A DNA stretch of 64,000 nucleotides from an uncultured Rhodopila sp. Lineage in GTDB: Bacteria > Pseudomonadota > Alphaproteobacteria > Acetobacterales > Acetobacteraceae. Positions 7,546-16,904 of the stretch are shown here, piece by piece. The position numbers were made by a program, and so were the translations under genes. Under the pieces are notes generated by a model. It saw nothing but the letters and a program-made list of their open reading frames with translations, did no database searches and was not told the DNA's origin. The stretch covers positions 1 through 64,000 of the forward strand of contig NZ_CAJATU010000086.1 of assembly GCF_903944925.1 (NCBI RefSeq), in the 5' to 3' direction. Each line of letters opens with the position of its first letter. The stretch's first letter is position 1.

Positions 7546-8352
7546 TCAATCCGCATCCAGCAGTCGCGAAGCTGCCTCACGAACGCGGCGGGCGACGCCT
7601 TCCGGGCCAATGGCGCGGGTCAATGCCTCCATCGGCACCTCCAACGCCACCGGAATGCCCCGCGGCATGTGACGCAGAATACCCTTGATATCGAGGCCGC
7701 CGTCGCCCGGCGGCAGGCGCTCGGCGCGGGCGTTGTGCAGCAATCCTTCGGTTGTCGCCGGGCGCTCCGACGGGACATCGCACACATGCACGAACGGCAG
7801 GCGCGCCGGAGGAACCAGGTCGAGTTCGTCCAACGTGCTGCCCGAACGATCGAAATGCAGCGTATCCACCAAAATCCCGCCATTCGGCCGATCGGCTGCC
7901 GCAACGATGGCCGCAGCGTCGCGAACGCCGGGGACCACTGTCCAGGGAAAGAATTCCAGTACGGCCCCCAGGCCATGCCGTGCGGCGAGGTCGCATAAGG
8001 CGCCGAAACGATCCGCCAGCCGCGCCAGGTCGGGATCATACGGCGCGGCAATGGCATAGCGCGCGCCCAATGCCGCCCCCGCCGCCAGGAACGGCTCAAG
8101 CACGGCGATATCGATCTCCGGCGTGATCCTGACGAATTCGATGTCCCAGACGCCGATTCCGGTCTCCGCCATGGCCCGGCGCGTGTCGCGCAGCAGCGCC
8201 GGATCGGACATCAGCGGATAGCCCGGGGTTTCGGCAGTCACCTGGATCAGCCGCAATCCGACGCTGCGGTAGCCGGTGCGCGCCGCGACCCGGATCAGCT
8301 CCGGCGGCGGCAGCGACAAGGCGGTGAGGTGGGCGAGGGAAAAATCAGTCAT
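7546..8352 (-). CDS. sugar phosphate isomerase/epimerase family protein (TIM barrel)
   Basis: Protein of 268 residues resembling the xylose isomerase-like TIM-barrel family (AP endonuclease family 2 fold). Typical segments are the N-terminal FSLAHLTALSLPPPELIRVA, GIGVWDIEFVRI, the metal-ligand region AVLEFFPWTVVPGV with a conserved Glu, ILVDTLHFDRSG (Asp and His), PFVHVCDVPSE (His) and the C-terminal VALEVPM with a Glu. These acidic and His residues are the usual divalent-metal ligands. The substrate is probably a sugar or inositol derivative. I start at MTDFSL (8352) because the barrel begins there; a longer frame to 8451 adds an Arg/Cys-rich stretch without family character. It has no co-directional neighbour, so it is probably monocistronic. 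Confidence 0.85.
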   Translation of the reverse strand: MTDFSLAHLTALSLPPPELIRVAARTGYRSVGLRLIQVTAETPGYPLMSDPALLRDTRRAMAETGIGVWDIEFVRITPEIDIAVLEPFLAAGAALGARYAIAAPYDPDLARLADRFGALCDLAARHGLGAVLEFFPWTVVPGVRDAAAIVAAADRPNGGILVDTLHFDRSGSTLDELDLVPPARLPFVHVCDVPSERPATTEGLLHNARAERLPPGDGGLDIKGILRHMPRGIPVALEVPMEALTRAIGPEGVARRVREAASRLLDAD

Positions 8353-8529
8353 TCCAGCCACTCCAATTGGTCTGCGGCAAACGCATAGGCGCAATCCCGT
8401 CACGGCATGGCACGGCCCGGCGTACAGCGTCGGCGAGGCGCGGAACGCCACGTTTCCATCGCCGCGTCTATCCGATATAAGCCCGCGCGACAGGGGCGGT
8501 GACGCTCCTGCAACGCAACAACGGGGACC

Positions 8530-9231
8530 ATGCGTGCGATGAAAGCCGTGTCAATCATAGCCGTGTTGCTGCTGCTCGCGGCAAACGCGTTCGCGTTGCT
8601 GCTGGCGCTGAACCAGTTCGTGCTGCCGCCCGCGGCGGAAGCCTATGTGCTGGCGCCAAAGGTGAACGTGTTCAAGCTGCCGCCGTCGGCGCTTTCGGTG
8701 CTGCCGTATGTGGCAGCGGGAAGCCTCGCGCTTGGCGTTATCGCGCTGATCGCGATCCTCGCCATTCGCACCCGCTCCGGCGGCGCCCGCGCCGCGCGGC
8801 CGATGTCCGCGTCCGTGCTGGCGAACCAGGCGGAGGCCGAGATCGTCAGCTTCCTGGCGACGTTGCAATCGAAGGGCCGTCTGGTCGATTTCCTCATGGA
8901 CGACATCAACGCCTTCAGCGACGCCCAGGTCGGCGCCGCGGCCCGCGTCGTGCATGCCGGCTGCAAGTCGGTGCTGGATGAGCACTTCAAGATCCGCCCG
9001 ATCCGCGAGGGCAGCGAGGGGTCGAAGGTCGAAGTTCCGGCCGGGTATCCGGCGGACGAATACCGCCTGCTCGGCAAGATCAGCGGGCAGGCGCCGTTCA
9101 GCGGCACGCTGGTGCATCACGGCTGGAAGACCGACTCGGTCAAGCTGCCCACCATCCTGCGCAGCTCCGCCGATCGGCTGCCGGCGATTGCACCGGCGGA
9201 AGTGGAATTGAAACAAGCGGCCCGGGCCTGA
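8530..9231 (+). CDS. DUF2760 domain protein (Hsp70-associated membrane protein)
   Basis: Protein of 233 residues with two N-terminal transmembrane helices (about residues 5-27 and 55-79) and a cytoplasmic C-terminal domain with the DUF2760 pattern: EIVSFLATLQSKGRLVDFLMDDI, AARVVHAGCKSVLDEHF, and the ending GTLVHHGWKTDSVKLP. The family is known mainly from its position next to atypical Hsp70 genes, exactly as here: an Hsp70 starts 70 bp downstream. The likely role is to tether or regulate that Hsp70 at the inner membrane, but this is inference from gene neighbourhood. An alternative start is ATG 8539 (MKAVSI). Confidence 0.88.
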   Translation: MRAMKAVSIIAVLLLLAANAFALLLALNQFVLPPAAEAYVLAPKVNVFKLPPSALSVLPYVAAGSLALGVIALIAILAIRTRSGGARAARPMSASVLANQAEAEIVSFLATLQSKGRLVDFLMDDINAFSDAQVGAAARVVHAGCKSVLDEHFKIRPIREGSEGSKVEVPAGYPADEYRLLGKISGQAPFSGTLVHHGWKTDSVKLPTILRSSADRLPAIAPAEVELKQAARA

Positions 9232-9301
9232 GCGCGTCTTCGGCTCCTCGCCGGCCATTCGCCGCGGACTACCGGCGCGGCGCAACCAGGATACCAGTCC
9301 C

Positions 9302-11131
9302 ATGACAGCCCGTTTCAGCCTCGGTATCGACCTCGGCACCAGCAACAGCGCGATCGCGATCACCGATATGGAGAGCGACAAGACCCAGATCGTCGAGGTC
9401 GCGCAGCTCGTCGGACAGAGCCAGCTTGGCCAGCGTCCGACCCTGGCGTCGTCCTTGTATCTTCCCCACCCGGATGAGTTCCCCGGCGGGTTCGCCCTGC
9501 CCTGGAGCGACAAGGCGGAGGGCTCAATCATCGGCCAGTTCGCCCGCGATCACGGCGCGCTGGTGCCGGATCGTTTGGTGTCGTCCGCAAAATCCTGGCT
9601 CTCCAACCCGCATATCGATCCGCGCCAGGCGCTGCTGCCCTGGTCGTCCGAGATCAAGGAGAAGCTGTCGCCGCTGGAGGTCTCGCGGCGCTATCTGCAG
9701 CACCTGAAAAACGCCTTCCTGTTCGCCGAAAAGGCCGAGGGCCGCGACTGGGATATTGCCGACGGCCAGATCGTCCTGACGGTTCCCGCCTCGTTCGACG
9801 AAGTCGCCCGCAGCCTGACCGCGGAGGCTGCCAAGGCCGCCGGGCTGGGTGACGTAACGCTGCTGGAAGAACCGCAGGCGGCGTTCTATGCGTGGACGGA
9901 ACAGACCGGCAAGGCGTGGCATGACCTGGTCGAGCCCGGCGACATCATCTTCGTCTGCGACGTTGGCGGCGGCACGGCGGATTTCAGCCTGATCGCCGTC
10001 ACCGATGTCGATGGCAACCTGGAGCTGGAACGCATCAGCGTCGGCGAGCATATCCTGCTCGGCGGCGACAACATGGACCTGGCGCTGGCCTATGCGGTGC
10101 GGGCGAAGCTGGAGGCCGAGGACAAGACGCTCGATGCCTGGCAGTTCCTGGCCCTGGTGCACGGCGTGGCGAAGGCGAAGATCCTGCTGTTCGAGGATGA
10201 CTCCTTGAAGGAGGCGCCGCTGGCGGTGCCCTCGCGCGGGTCCAGCCTGATGGCCTCGACGGTGTCGACATCGCTGGACCGGGCGATGCTGGAGCAGATC
10301 GTGCTGGACGGGTTCTTCGCCAAGACGGCGATCGATGATCTCCCGCGGGAGGGCCGCCGCAGCGGCTTGCAGGAGTTCGGGCTGCCGTATGCGGCCGATC
10401 CGGTGGTGAGCAAGCACATTGCGCGGTTTCTGGGGCGCAGCCTGCAGAATGTGAAGGCGAGCGACAAGCTGAGCGCTCTGGTCGGGGAGCGTGCCGGGAA
10501 GGTGGCGCTGATGCCGACGGCGGTGCTCTTCAACGGCGGCGTGTTCAAGGCCGCGCCGATCCGCGCGCGGATTTTGGATTTGCTGACGTCGTGGAATGAA
10601 GGCAAGCCGATACGGGCGTTGCAGGGGTTCGAGCCGGACCTGGCGGTGGCGCGGGGTGCTGCAATCTACGGGCGGCATCGGGTGACCGGCAAGGGCATGC
10701 GGATCAAGGCCGGTGCGGCGCGGTCGTATTACATCGGCCTCGAGACCTCCATGCCGGCGATCCCCGGCTACAACCCGCCGGTGAAGGCGCTGTGCGTGGT
10801 GCCCCAGGGCATGCAGGAGGGCACGGACCTGGTGATCGAGGGCCGGGACTTTGGCTTGGTCACCGGGCGGACGGCGGATTTCCGGTTCTTCTCCTCGCCG
10901 GTGCGCAGCGGTGACACCAAGGGTGAGGTGCTGCCGGACGCGGAGCGGGAGCTGGAGGAGACCAGTCTTCTGGAGATCGAGATCCCGGCGCTGGACGATT
11001 TCCCGGCCGGGCAGGTGGTGCCGGTGCGGATCAACGCGGTGGTGACCGAACTCGGCACTTTGGAACTCTGGATGCAGCACGTGAATTCCGATCGGCGGTG
11101 GAAGGTGGAGTTCCAGGTTCGGACGGAGTAG
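9302..11131 (+). CDS. short Hsp70-family protein
   Basis: Atypical DnaK-like protein of 609 residues. The actin-fold ATPase is complete: phosphate-1 loop GIDLGTSNSAIAI (about 8-20), phosphate-2 loop CDVGGGTADFSL (about 219-230), LLGGDNMDLAL, and the adenosine-side segment AVLFNGGVFKAAPIRARI, followed by FEPDLAVARGAAIYG. The last 120 or so residues are too short for a standard substrate-binding domain plus lid and lack the DnaK SBD signature, so client recognition must differ. It follows DUF2760 and in related genomes is typically next to a long Hsp70 with DUF3731. Here that partner (18.75 kb) is displaced. It is not a canonical dnaK, since no dnaJ or grpE is nearby. Confidence 0.92.
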   Translation: MTARFSLGIDLGTSNSAIAITDMESDKTQIVEVAQLVGQSQLGQRPTLASSLYLPHPDEFPGGFALPWSDKAEGSIIGQFARDHGALVPDRLVSSAKSWLSNPHIDPRQALLPWSSEIKEKLSPLEVSRRYLQHLKNAFLFAEKAEGRDWDIADGQIVLTVPASFDEVARSLTAEAAKAAGLGDVTLLEEPQAAFYAWTEQTGKAWHDLVEPGDIIFVCDVGGGTADFSLIAVTDVDGNLELERISVGEHILLGGDNMDLALAYAVRAKLEAEDKTLDAWQFLALVHGVAKAKILLFEDDSLKEAPLAVPSRGSSLMASTVSTSLDRAMLEQIVLDGFFAKTAIDDLPREGRRSGLQEFGLPYAADPVVSKHIARFLGRSLQNVKASDKLSALVGERAGKVALMPTAVLFNGGVFKAAPIRARILDLLTSWNEGKPIRALQGFEPDLAVARGAAIYGRHRVTGKGMRIKAGAARSYYIGLETSMPAIPGYNPPVKALCVVPQGMQEGTDLVIEGRDFGLVTGRTADFRFFSSPVRSGDTKGEVLPDAERELEETSLLEIEIPALDDFPAGQVVPVRINAVVTELGTLELWMQHVNSDRRWKVEFQVRTE

Positions 11132-11468
11132 GGGCTGAACGCCTGAAGAACCGGCGGGCGGACGTGTCTTCGTTCGCCGGTTCGTGGCTACGCCGGGACG
11201 TGCTCCGGATTCATGCCCGGTTCCGGTCAAATGTTTTGGAAAAGCGTAACTTACTGATTTGCTTGGCTGCACGTACTCCCCGGAAATCTTGACTTAGGCA
11301 TCACAATCAGCGAACGATTTGGCTTCAGCAAGACTTTGGTGCAACGTCGACTGGTCGCTTATCGATGCGACCCGGGACACATCGTGACCGGATCGTTCCT
11401 TCATTCTTCCGCACTCTGGCCGGGCGGCGCGCAGCAAGGATTACCGCGAGAAACTGAGGAGTTCGACA
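11132..11468. other. intergenic gap after the short Hsp70
   Basis: About 340 bp without a supportable gene. It is somewhat less GC-rich around 11225-11345 than its surroundings and marks the left boundary of the accessory segment that separates the two Hsp70 genes. I see no inverted terminal repeats or transposase fragment. Confidence 0.5.
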
Positions 11469-12899
11469 ATGATCAGGAAGCGCGACCTGCTCGCGGCGAC
11501 GGCCGCCACTGCGTTCGGCACCGTGGCAGCAAGCCATCGGTCCGCCCGCGCGCAGGCAGACCGTCCCGGTATTGTTGGCGCGTTCGAGACCGCGGAGTCC
11601 GCCTTTGTCTTCGGGCTGCCGATCGTCATGAACTACGCCGTGATGTACGAGTACGTCATCGACCGGAAAAGCTCGCAGTTCAAGGCGCCGTTCAACACCA
11701 TATGGAATGATGCGCAGGTCTTCACCTGGCGCGACACCGCAATCCCGACACCGAATAGCGACACACCGTATTCGTTGGCCTGGCTGGACCTGCGCGCCGA
11801 ACCGATTGTGCTCTCCGTGCCCGACGTTCCGGCGGGCCGCTATTTCTCCGTCATGATCTGCGACGGCAATACCTACAATGTCGGCTACATCGGCAGCCGC
11901 GCCACGGGACAGGGCGCGGGCTCCTGGCTGGTTGTCGGTCCGGTCTGGGAGGGGCCGACCCCGCCCGGGATCAAGGGCGTGATCCGCTCCACGACCTGGT
12001 TCGCGCTGGCGGCCTACCGCACGCAGCTCTTTGGCCCGGATGACATCGCGAATGTCGCCGCGGTGCAGCGCGGCTACACGGTGGAGCCGCTCTCGGCCTT
12101 CCTGCACCAGCCCGCGCCGCCGCCGGCGCCCGATATCCACTGGCCGCGCATCGACGCGGAGCTCGCCAAGCGCCACTTCTTCGATTACCTGGCCTTCGCC
12201 CTGCAGTTCAACGCACCGCAGCCGAACGAGGCCGCGATCCGCGCGCAGTTGGCGACGATCGGCATCACCGGCACCGGGGCCGCTCTGCCGGCCTCGCTCG
12301 TCGACCGGCTCGAGCTGACGGCCGGCGCGGTTGAGGGCGAGCGCAAGGTGGAGGCCGCGGTCGCCGCCGCCGGCGTGGCGATGAACGGCTGGCGCGTAAC
12401 GCCCATCCCCGGCTCGCCCGAGGCCTATAACGGCGACTGGACGCTGCGCGCGGTCGCCGCCAAGGCCGGCATCTACGGCAACTCCACCGAGGAGGCGACC
12501 TATCCCTTCACCCGCCACGACGTGACGGGAGGGGAACTCGACGGCAGCAAGGGCCGCTACACGCTGACGTTCGGCCCGAACCAGTTGCCGCCGGTCAACG
12601 CCTTCTGGTCGGTCACCATGTACCATGGCGGGAACCAACTGCTCGTGCAGAACCCGATCGACCGTTACCTGATCAACGCACCGATGCTGCCGCAGATGAA
12701 GCGCAACGCGGATGGCGGGGTGACCATCTATATCCAGAAGGACGAGCCCGGTGAGGACCAGCGTTCGAATTGGCTGCCGGCTCCGAATGGTCCTATCTAT
12801 CTTGTTATGCGCCTCTACTGGCCAAGGACCGAGCCGCCGTCGCTGCTGCCGATCGGCCAGGGCGCGTGGCAGCCGCCCGGGGTGGTCCGCGTTTCGTGA
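11469..12899 (+). CDS. DUF1254/DUF1214 secreted protein
   Basis: Protein of 476 residues. The N-terminus [27 protein letters not shown] looks like a signal peptide that may use the Tat route (K-R-D-L), so the mature protein is periplasmic. DUF1254 covers roughly residues 35-170 ([59 protein letters not shown]). DUF1214 lies near the C-terminus ([41 protein letters not shown]). The family is abundant in environmental bacteria and has no established biochemical function that I can name. It lies upstream of an arylsulfatase and an outer-membrane barrel gene; DUF1254 genes are often found near such envelope genes, which suggests a periplasmic role. Confidence 0.9.
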   Translation: MIRKRDLLAATAATAFGTVAASHRSARAQADRPGIVGAFETAESAFVFGLPIVMNYAVMYEYVIDRKSSQFKAPFNTIWNDAQVFTWRDTAIPTPNSDTPYSLAWLDLRAEPIVLSVPDVPAGRYFSVMICDGNTYNVGYIGSRATGQGAGSWLVVGPVWEGPTPPGIKGVIRSTTWFALAAYRTQLFGPDDIANVAAVQRGYTVEPLSAFLHQPAPPPAPDIHWPRIDAELAKRHFFDYLAFALQFNAPQPNEAAIRAQLATIGITGTGAALPASLVDRLELTAGAVEGERKVEAAVAAAGVAMNGWRVTPIPGSPEAYNGDWTLRAVAAKAGIYGNSTEEATYPFTRHDVTGGELDGSKGRYTLTFGPNQLPPVNAFWSVTMYHGGNQLLVQNPIDRYLINAPMLPQMKRNADGGVTIYIQKDEPGEDQRSNWLPAPNGPIYLVMRLYWPRTEPPSLLPIGQGAWQPPGVVRVS

Positions 12900-12903
12900 C
12901 GGT

Positions 12904-13149
12904 ATGGGAGAGCGGCCTCGCACGCTTGGTCTGATGGTTACCGACGCGGCCGAGGGTTTGGGTGTCACGCGGGACGCGCTATCCGACCTGCTGAACGGAC
13001 ACGGCGGGGTGTCGCCGGAAATGTCCATCCGGCTGGAAGAGGCTGGATGGAGCACTGCGGATCACTGGCTGCGGATTCAGATGCAACATGATTTGTGGAA
13101 CGCCCGGCAGCGCTCGGCGGGCATTGTGGTCACGCCGTCGACGGCTTGA
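12904..13149 (+). pseudogene. HigA-type antitoxin remnant (first copy)
   Basis: An 81-residue frame whose centre reads [20 protein letters not shown], then [20 protein letters not shown]. This is the helix-turn-helix and C-terminal helix of HigA/VapI addiction-module antitoxins, which usually read LGV.R..LS.LVNG..GIS.EMAIRL...FG.S...WL.LQ. The N-terminal HPGE segment that begins intact HigA proteins is missing, and no HigB toxin is adjacent. It starts 5 bp after the DUF1254 gene. I interpret it as a truncated, orphan antitoxin; it could still be translated. A more degraded relative lies at 18.0 kb in the same orientation. Confidence 0.65.
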
Positions 13150-13371
13150 TTGTCTACCTGCCACCGGGTCATTCCCTGGTCTCGATAAAGTACGACGAAG
13201 CGACGCGCGTATGGTAAAGGTATGGTTTAGGCTCAGGGGACAGCGAATACAGCAACAGACGTCCGAGATGGGAGCAGAGCCCACCTGCAAATCTGTTCCC
13301 GCTACCGTCACCCCCACCCATTCAGGCACTTGTCCGGTCGCCACGGTGGCTGTGCCATTCCGCGGTTGAAG

Positions 13372-13421
13372 TTGCTACGCATTACACGGCATGTGTATAA
13401 TCAGCTCCGTTCGGTACACAT
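13372..13421 (+). promoter_or_regulatory. vapBC promoter and inverted-repeat operator
   Basis: A perfect -10 box TATAAT at 13396-13401 follows a weak -35 TTGCTA at 13372-13377 with an 18-base spacer. The -10 overlaps a 7-bp inverted repeat, ATGTGTA at 13391-13397 and TACACAT at 13415-13421. VapB start is 13433. A palindrome over the -10 fits the autorepression by VapB-VapC complexes known for this family. Confidence 0.6.
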
Positions 13422-13432
13422 AGGCGCATACG

Positions 13433-13648
13433 ATGCGGACAAATATCGAGATCGACGACAGGCTGATGGCCGAGGCGATGGCTGCGAGCGGCCTGCCGAC
13501 CAAGCGCGAGACTGTCGAGGCCGGGTTACGGCTGCTCGCTCGCCGCAAACGCCAGGCCGGTGCACGCGACCTGTTTGGCCGGGTAGAATGGGAGGGCGAC
13601 CTCGACGCCGATCGGCTCGATCACCCCGCCGGCTTGTCTGCGCGGTGA
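13433..13648 (+). CDS. vapB: VapB-family antitoxin
   Basis: Short antitoxin of 71 residues beginning MRTNIEIDDRLMAEAMAASG, the ribbon-helix-helix DNA-binding domain of VapB antitoxins of the type II family (also annotated as DUF2191-like). The strand TNIEIDD inserts in DNA and the following helices (PTKRETVEAGLRLLARRK) dimerise. The C-terminal part (ARDLFGRVEWEGDLDADRL) should wrap the toxin. The stop overlaps the GTG start of the VapC gene (GTGA), so both are made in a coupled way. The operator with TATAAT just upstream supports autoregulation. Confidence 0.9.
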   Translation: MRTNIEIDDRLMAEAMAASGLPTKRETVEAGLRLLARRKRQAGARDLFGRVEWEGDLDADRLDHPAGLSAR

Positions 13649-14118
13649 CGGCGGCGGTCTTCGTCGACAGTTCGGTCTGGATCGACCATCTCCGCGGTGC
13701 TGCCACACCGGGAACGCGGGCGCTGCGCACGCTGCTCGACGCGCTCGACCCCGACGCGGGCGAGGACGATCCGGCTGAGTTCCTTGTCGGCGACCTTGTG
13801 CTGCTGGAAGTACTGCGCGGGATTTCGGCCGATCGGCAATATGATGCGACGCGCAGCGCGCTGCTCGCTTTTACGCAGGTTCGAATAGGCGGCACGGCAA
13901 CGGCGCTCGCGGCCGTGGATCACTATCGCAGCTTGCGCCGACGCGGGATTACAGTGCGCAAGGCAGTGGATTGCCTGATCGCGGCCTGGTGCATCGCACG
14001 TCGCGTACCGCTGCTGCACGCAGACCGCGACTTCGCGCCGTTCGCCGAGCACTGCGGTCTGCTCGTCCATGAAATTGCCCCGGAACCGCCTGCTGGTTAC
14101 TCTAGGCCTGATGAATGA
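13645..14118 (+). CDS. vapC: VapC-family PIN-domain ribonuclease toxin
   Basis: PIN-domain toxin of 157 residues. All acidic active-site residues are visible: Asp in FVDSSVWIDHLRG, Glu in LLEVLRGI, Asp in KAVDCLIAAWCI and Asp in LLHADRDFAPFAEH. An insertion rich in Asp/Glu (LLDALDPDAGEDDPAEF) separates the first two motifs. In the family the enzyme cleaves tRNA or rRNA when VapB is degraded. The GTG start at 13645 overlaps the antitoxin stop. The pair looks intact, in contrast to the broken antitoxin genes on either side. Confidence 0.92.
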   Translation: MTAAVFVDSSVWIDHLRGAATPGTRALRTLLDALDPDAGEDDPAEFLVGDLVLLEVLRGISADRQYDATRSALLAFTQVRIGGTATALAAVDHYRSLRRRGITVRKAVDCLIAAWCIARRVPLLHADRDFAPFAEHCGLLVHEIAPEPPAGYSRPDE

Positions 14119-14399
14119 CGGTTTGCCGGAGGCGAATGTGCGAGGTTGGGAAGCACTCATGCAGGGGCTGACGTTTCGTGATAGCCAGCCCGACCGAGAC
14201 CGGCCGAAACCGGAATGGCAGCTTTGGAGAGCGCAAAGGCGATGACGAAACGTGCTTTGTTGGACTGTCGATGGCGAATCGAATTCTTCGTAGTGGCCGC
14301 CGCACATTGATCCATATCAAGCGAGTCGCCTCGATACGCTCGTAGCCTTTGGATAGGAGAGAGCCGCAGACTCCCTCAAACAGAATATGGAGTGCGACT

Positions 14400-16850
14400 A
14401 TGGCGAGGACGTCGGCGGCGGTTGCGCTCGATCTATGTTTGTGGCTGCTGCTTGGCCTGTTGACTGCCGCATCGGCCGTTGCCCGGGAAGGAGCGGGCAC
14501 TGTGGTTTACCCCACCGACCGTACGGTGCTGCCGGTGCCGGAACCGCAATACCCCCACAGCACCGTATTTGACGCTCGCAACGCCACGCCACCACCGCGA
14601 TTTGAAATCAGGGCGCCGGACAAGGCGCCGAATGTGCTGATCGTGCTGATCGATGACATGGGATTCGGCCAGTCCAGCGCCTTTGGCGGACCTGTCCACA
14701 TGCCCACGGTCGAGGCGCTGGCGAACGACGGGCTGCGCTACAACGAGTTTCATACGACCGCGCTTTGCTCGCCGACACGGGCGGCTTTGCTGACCGGACG
14801 CAATCATCACACGAACAATTTCGGGTCGATCGCTGAAACCGCGACCGCCTTCCCCGGGCAGACCGGACAGCGCCCGAACAGCGTCGCGTCGGTGGCCGAG
14901 ATGCTGCGCCTGAACGGCTACAGTACCGCGCAATTCGGCAAGAGCCACGAGACCGCGCCGTGGGAGATAAGTCCCTCGGGTCCGACCGACCGCTGGCCGA
15001 CCCGCCAGGGCTTTGACAAATTCTATGGTTTCATGGGCGGTGAGACCAACCAATGGGCGCCGCTGATCTATGACGGCATGACCCGCGTCGAAGTGCCGCA
15101 CGACCCGAACTACAACTTCATGACCGATATGACCGATCAGGCGATCGCCTGGATGCGATCGCAGAAATCGCTGACGCCGGACAAGCCCTTCTTTATCTAT
15201 TTCGCCCCCGGCGCGACCCACGCACCGCACCATGTCCCCAAGGAGTGGATCGCCAAGTACACAGGCAAGTTCGACCAGGGCTGGGACAAGCTGCGTGAGG
15301 AAACTCTGGCGCGGCAGATCCAACTCGGTGTTGTGCCGGTTGGCACGAAGCTCGCGCCCAAGCCCGATGCCATCAAGGACTGGACCTCATTGTCCGCTGA
15401 TGAGAAGAGACTTTTCGCCCGCGAGATGGAGGTGTTCGCCGGGTTCGGCGAATACGCCGATACCGAGACCGGGCGGCTGATCGAAGCCATCAAGACCATG
15501 GGACAGCTCGATAATACGTTGATCTTCTACATCGTAGGCGACAACGGGGCGAGCGCCGAGGGCGGCATGATCGGTCTCTTCAACGAGTTGACCTACTTCA
15601 ACCGTGTCGGCGAGACCGTTCCGGACATCCTCAAGCATTACGATGAACTCGGCGGTCCGACGACCTATCCGCACTACGCCGCGGGCTGGGCAGTCGCCGG
15701 AGATTCGCCGTTCACCTGGACGAAGCAGATCGCCTCCAGCTACGGCGGCACCCGCAACGGGCTGGTGATCCACTGGCCGCAGGGCATCCAGGCCAAGGGC
15801 GAAGTGCGCTCGCAATGGCACCATGTGATCGACGTTGCGCCGACGATCCTGGAGGCCGCAGGGCTGCCCGAACCCAAGAGTGTCAACGGAACGGCGCAGA
15901 CGCCGATGGAAGGCGTCAGCATTGTGTACACCTTTGCCGACTCGAAGGCAGCGGATCGGCATGCTACGCAGTATTTCGAGATGTTCGGGAACCGCGCGAT
16001 CTACGACAAAGGTTGGTTGGCCGGTACCGTCCACCGGGCGCCTTGGGAATATGAGCCCCGCACGACGCTCGAGAATGACAGGTGGGAACTGTATGATACA
16101 CGGTCGGACTTCAGTCTGGCCAACGACCTGGCATTGAAGAACAGCGATAAGCTCAGGGAACTGCAGGCGACATTCCTGACGGAAGCCGTCAAGTATTCCG
16201 TCTTGCCGCTGGATGATCGCGCATTGGAACGCTTGAATGCCGCGGCGGTCGGGCGGCCCGACCTGATGGCCGGACGCACGTCGCTGACGGTCTACCCAGG
16301 CATGGCGGGGATGTCGGAGAACGTTTTCATAAATGTGAAGAATCGGTCTCACACGATCACTGCCGACGTCGACATCCCCAACACAGGAGCGGACGGCGTC
16401 ATCCTCGCCCAGGCGGGCCGGTTCGGCGGCTGGAGTCTGTACCTGCAAGACGGCAAACCTGCCTACACCTACAACTGGCTCGGTCTGGAGCACTATACAC
16501 TGGCGGCCGAACAAAAGCTGCCGCCCGGCAAGGCGAACATCCGATACGTTTTCGCCTATGACGGCGGCGGCATCGGCAAGGGGGGCACCGGCACGATCTT
16601 CGTCAATGGCAAGTCGGTCGCTTCAGCCCGCATCGAGCACACGCAATGCTGCATGTTCTCCGGCGACGAAGGCGCGGACGTGGGGCTAGATGAGGGCACG
16701 CCGGTGACCGATGCCTACACGGTTCCCTTCAAGTTCACAGGCACGATCGAAAAAGTAACGATCGAGCTGAAGGATGCGAAGCCGGAGGATCTTGATGCAG
16801 CCGCACAGGCCAATGAGGAGACCGCCGTCAGGAAGGGCCTGTCCGACTGA
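14400..16850 (+). CDS. arylsulfatase, periplasmic
   Basis: Sulfatase of 816 residues with an N-terminal signal peptide (LWLLLGLLTAASAVA). The alkaline-phosphatase-fold domain shows the metal site VLIDDMGFG, and the sulfatase signature CSPTRAALLTGRN with the cysteine at about residue 123 that must be converted to formylglycine by a separate enzyme not present in this window. Further motifs are FGKSHET, FIYFAPGATHAPHH and VGDNGASAEGG. A C-terminal beta-rich domain of about 170 residues (from TSLTVYPGMAG) follows, usual in the large AtsA-like group. It probably desulfates organic sulfate esters to supply sulfur or carbon. I chose ATG 14400, where the signal peptide begins, over ATG 14349. Confidence 0.92.
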   Translation: MARTSAAVALDLCLWLLLGLLTAASAVAREGAGTVVYPTDRTVLPVPEPQYPHSTVFDARNATPPPRFEIRAPDKAPNVLIVLIDDMGFGQSSAFGGPVHMPTVEALANDGLRYNEFHTTALCSPTRAALLTGRNHHTNNFGSIAETATAFPGQTGQRPNSVASVAEMLRLNGYSTAQFGKSHETAPWEISPSGPTDRWPTRQGFDKFYGFMGGETNQWAPLIYDGMTRVEVPHDPNYNFMTDMTDQAIAWMRSQKSLTPDKPFFIYFAPGATHAPHHVPKEWIAKYTGKFDQGWDKLREETLARQIQLGVVPVGTKLAPKPDAIKDWTSLSADEKRLFAREMEVFAGFGEYADTETGRLIEAIKTMGQLDNTLIFYIVGDNGASAEGGMIGLFNELTYFNRVGETVPDILKHYDELGGPTTYPHYAAGWAVAGDSPFTWTKQIASSYGGTRNGLVIHWPQGIQAKGEVRSQWHHVIDVAPTILEAAGLPEPKSVNGTAQTPMEGVSIVYTFADSKAADRHATQYFEMFGNRAIYDKGWLAGTVHRAPWEYEPRTTLENDRWELYDTRSDFSLANDLALKNSDKLRELQATFLTEAVKYSVLPLDDRALERLNAAAVGRPDLMAGRTSLTVYPGMAGMSENVFINVKNRSHTITADVDIPNTGADGVILAQAGRFGGWSLYLQDGKPAYTYNWLGLEHYTLAAEQKLPPGKANIRYVFAYDGGGIGKGGTGTIFVNGKSVASARIEHTQCCMFSGDEGADVGLDEGTPVTDAYTVPFKFTGTIEKVTIELKDAKPEDLDAAAQANEETAVRKGLSD

Positions 16851-16862
16851 CACGGGTCTCAC

Positions 16863-16897
16863 GGTCTCCCTGTGCCGGCGGACCGCGCAGGGAGACC
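16863..16897. terminator. bidirectional hairpin terminator
   Basis: Perfect 10-bp stem GGTCTCCCTG (16863-16872) / CAGGGAGACC (16888-16897) with a 15-base loop, placed between the converging arylsulfatase and outer-membrane protein genes. There is no strong T tract, so efficiency is uncertain. Confidence 0.65.
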
Positions 16898-16904
16898 ATC
16901 GCAT

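Noticed and set aside
9524-11272. 582-codon open frame on the minus strand
   Set aside because: Antisense shadow of the short Hsp70 gene, with no domain and a His/Arg/Gln-rich composition.
11325-13055. 576-codon open frame on the minus strand
   Set aside because: Antisense to the DUF1254 gene, which has clear family motifs; the antisense product is Arg-rich without recognisable features.
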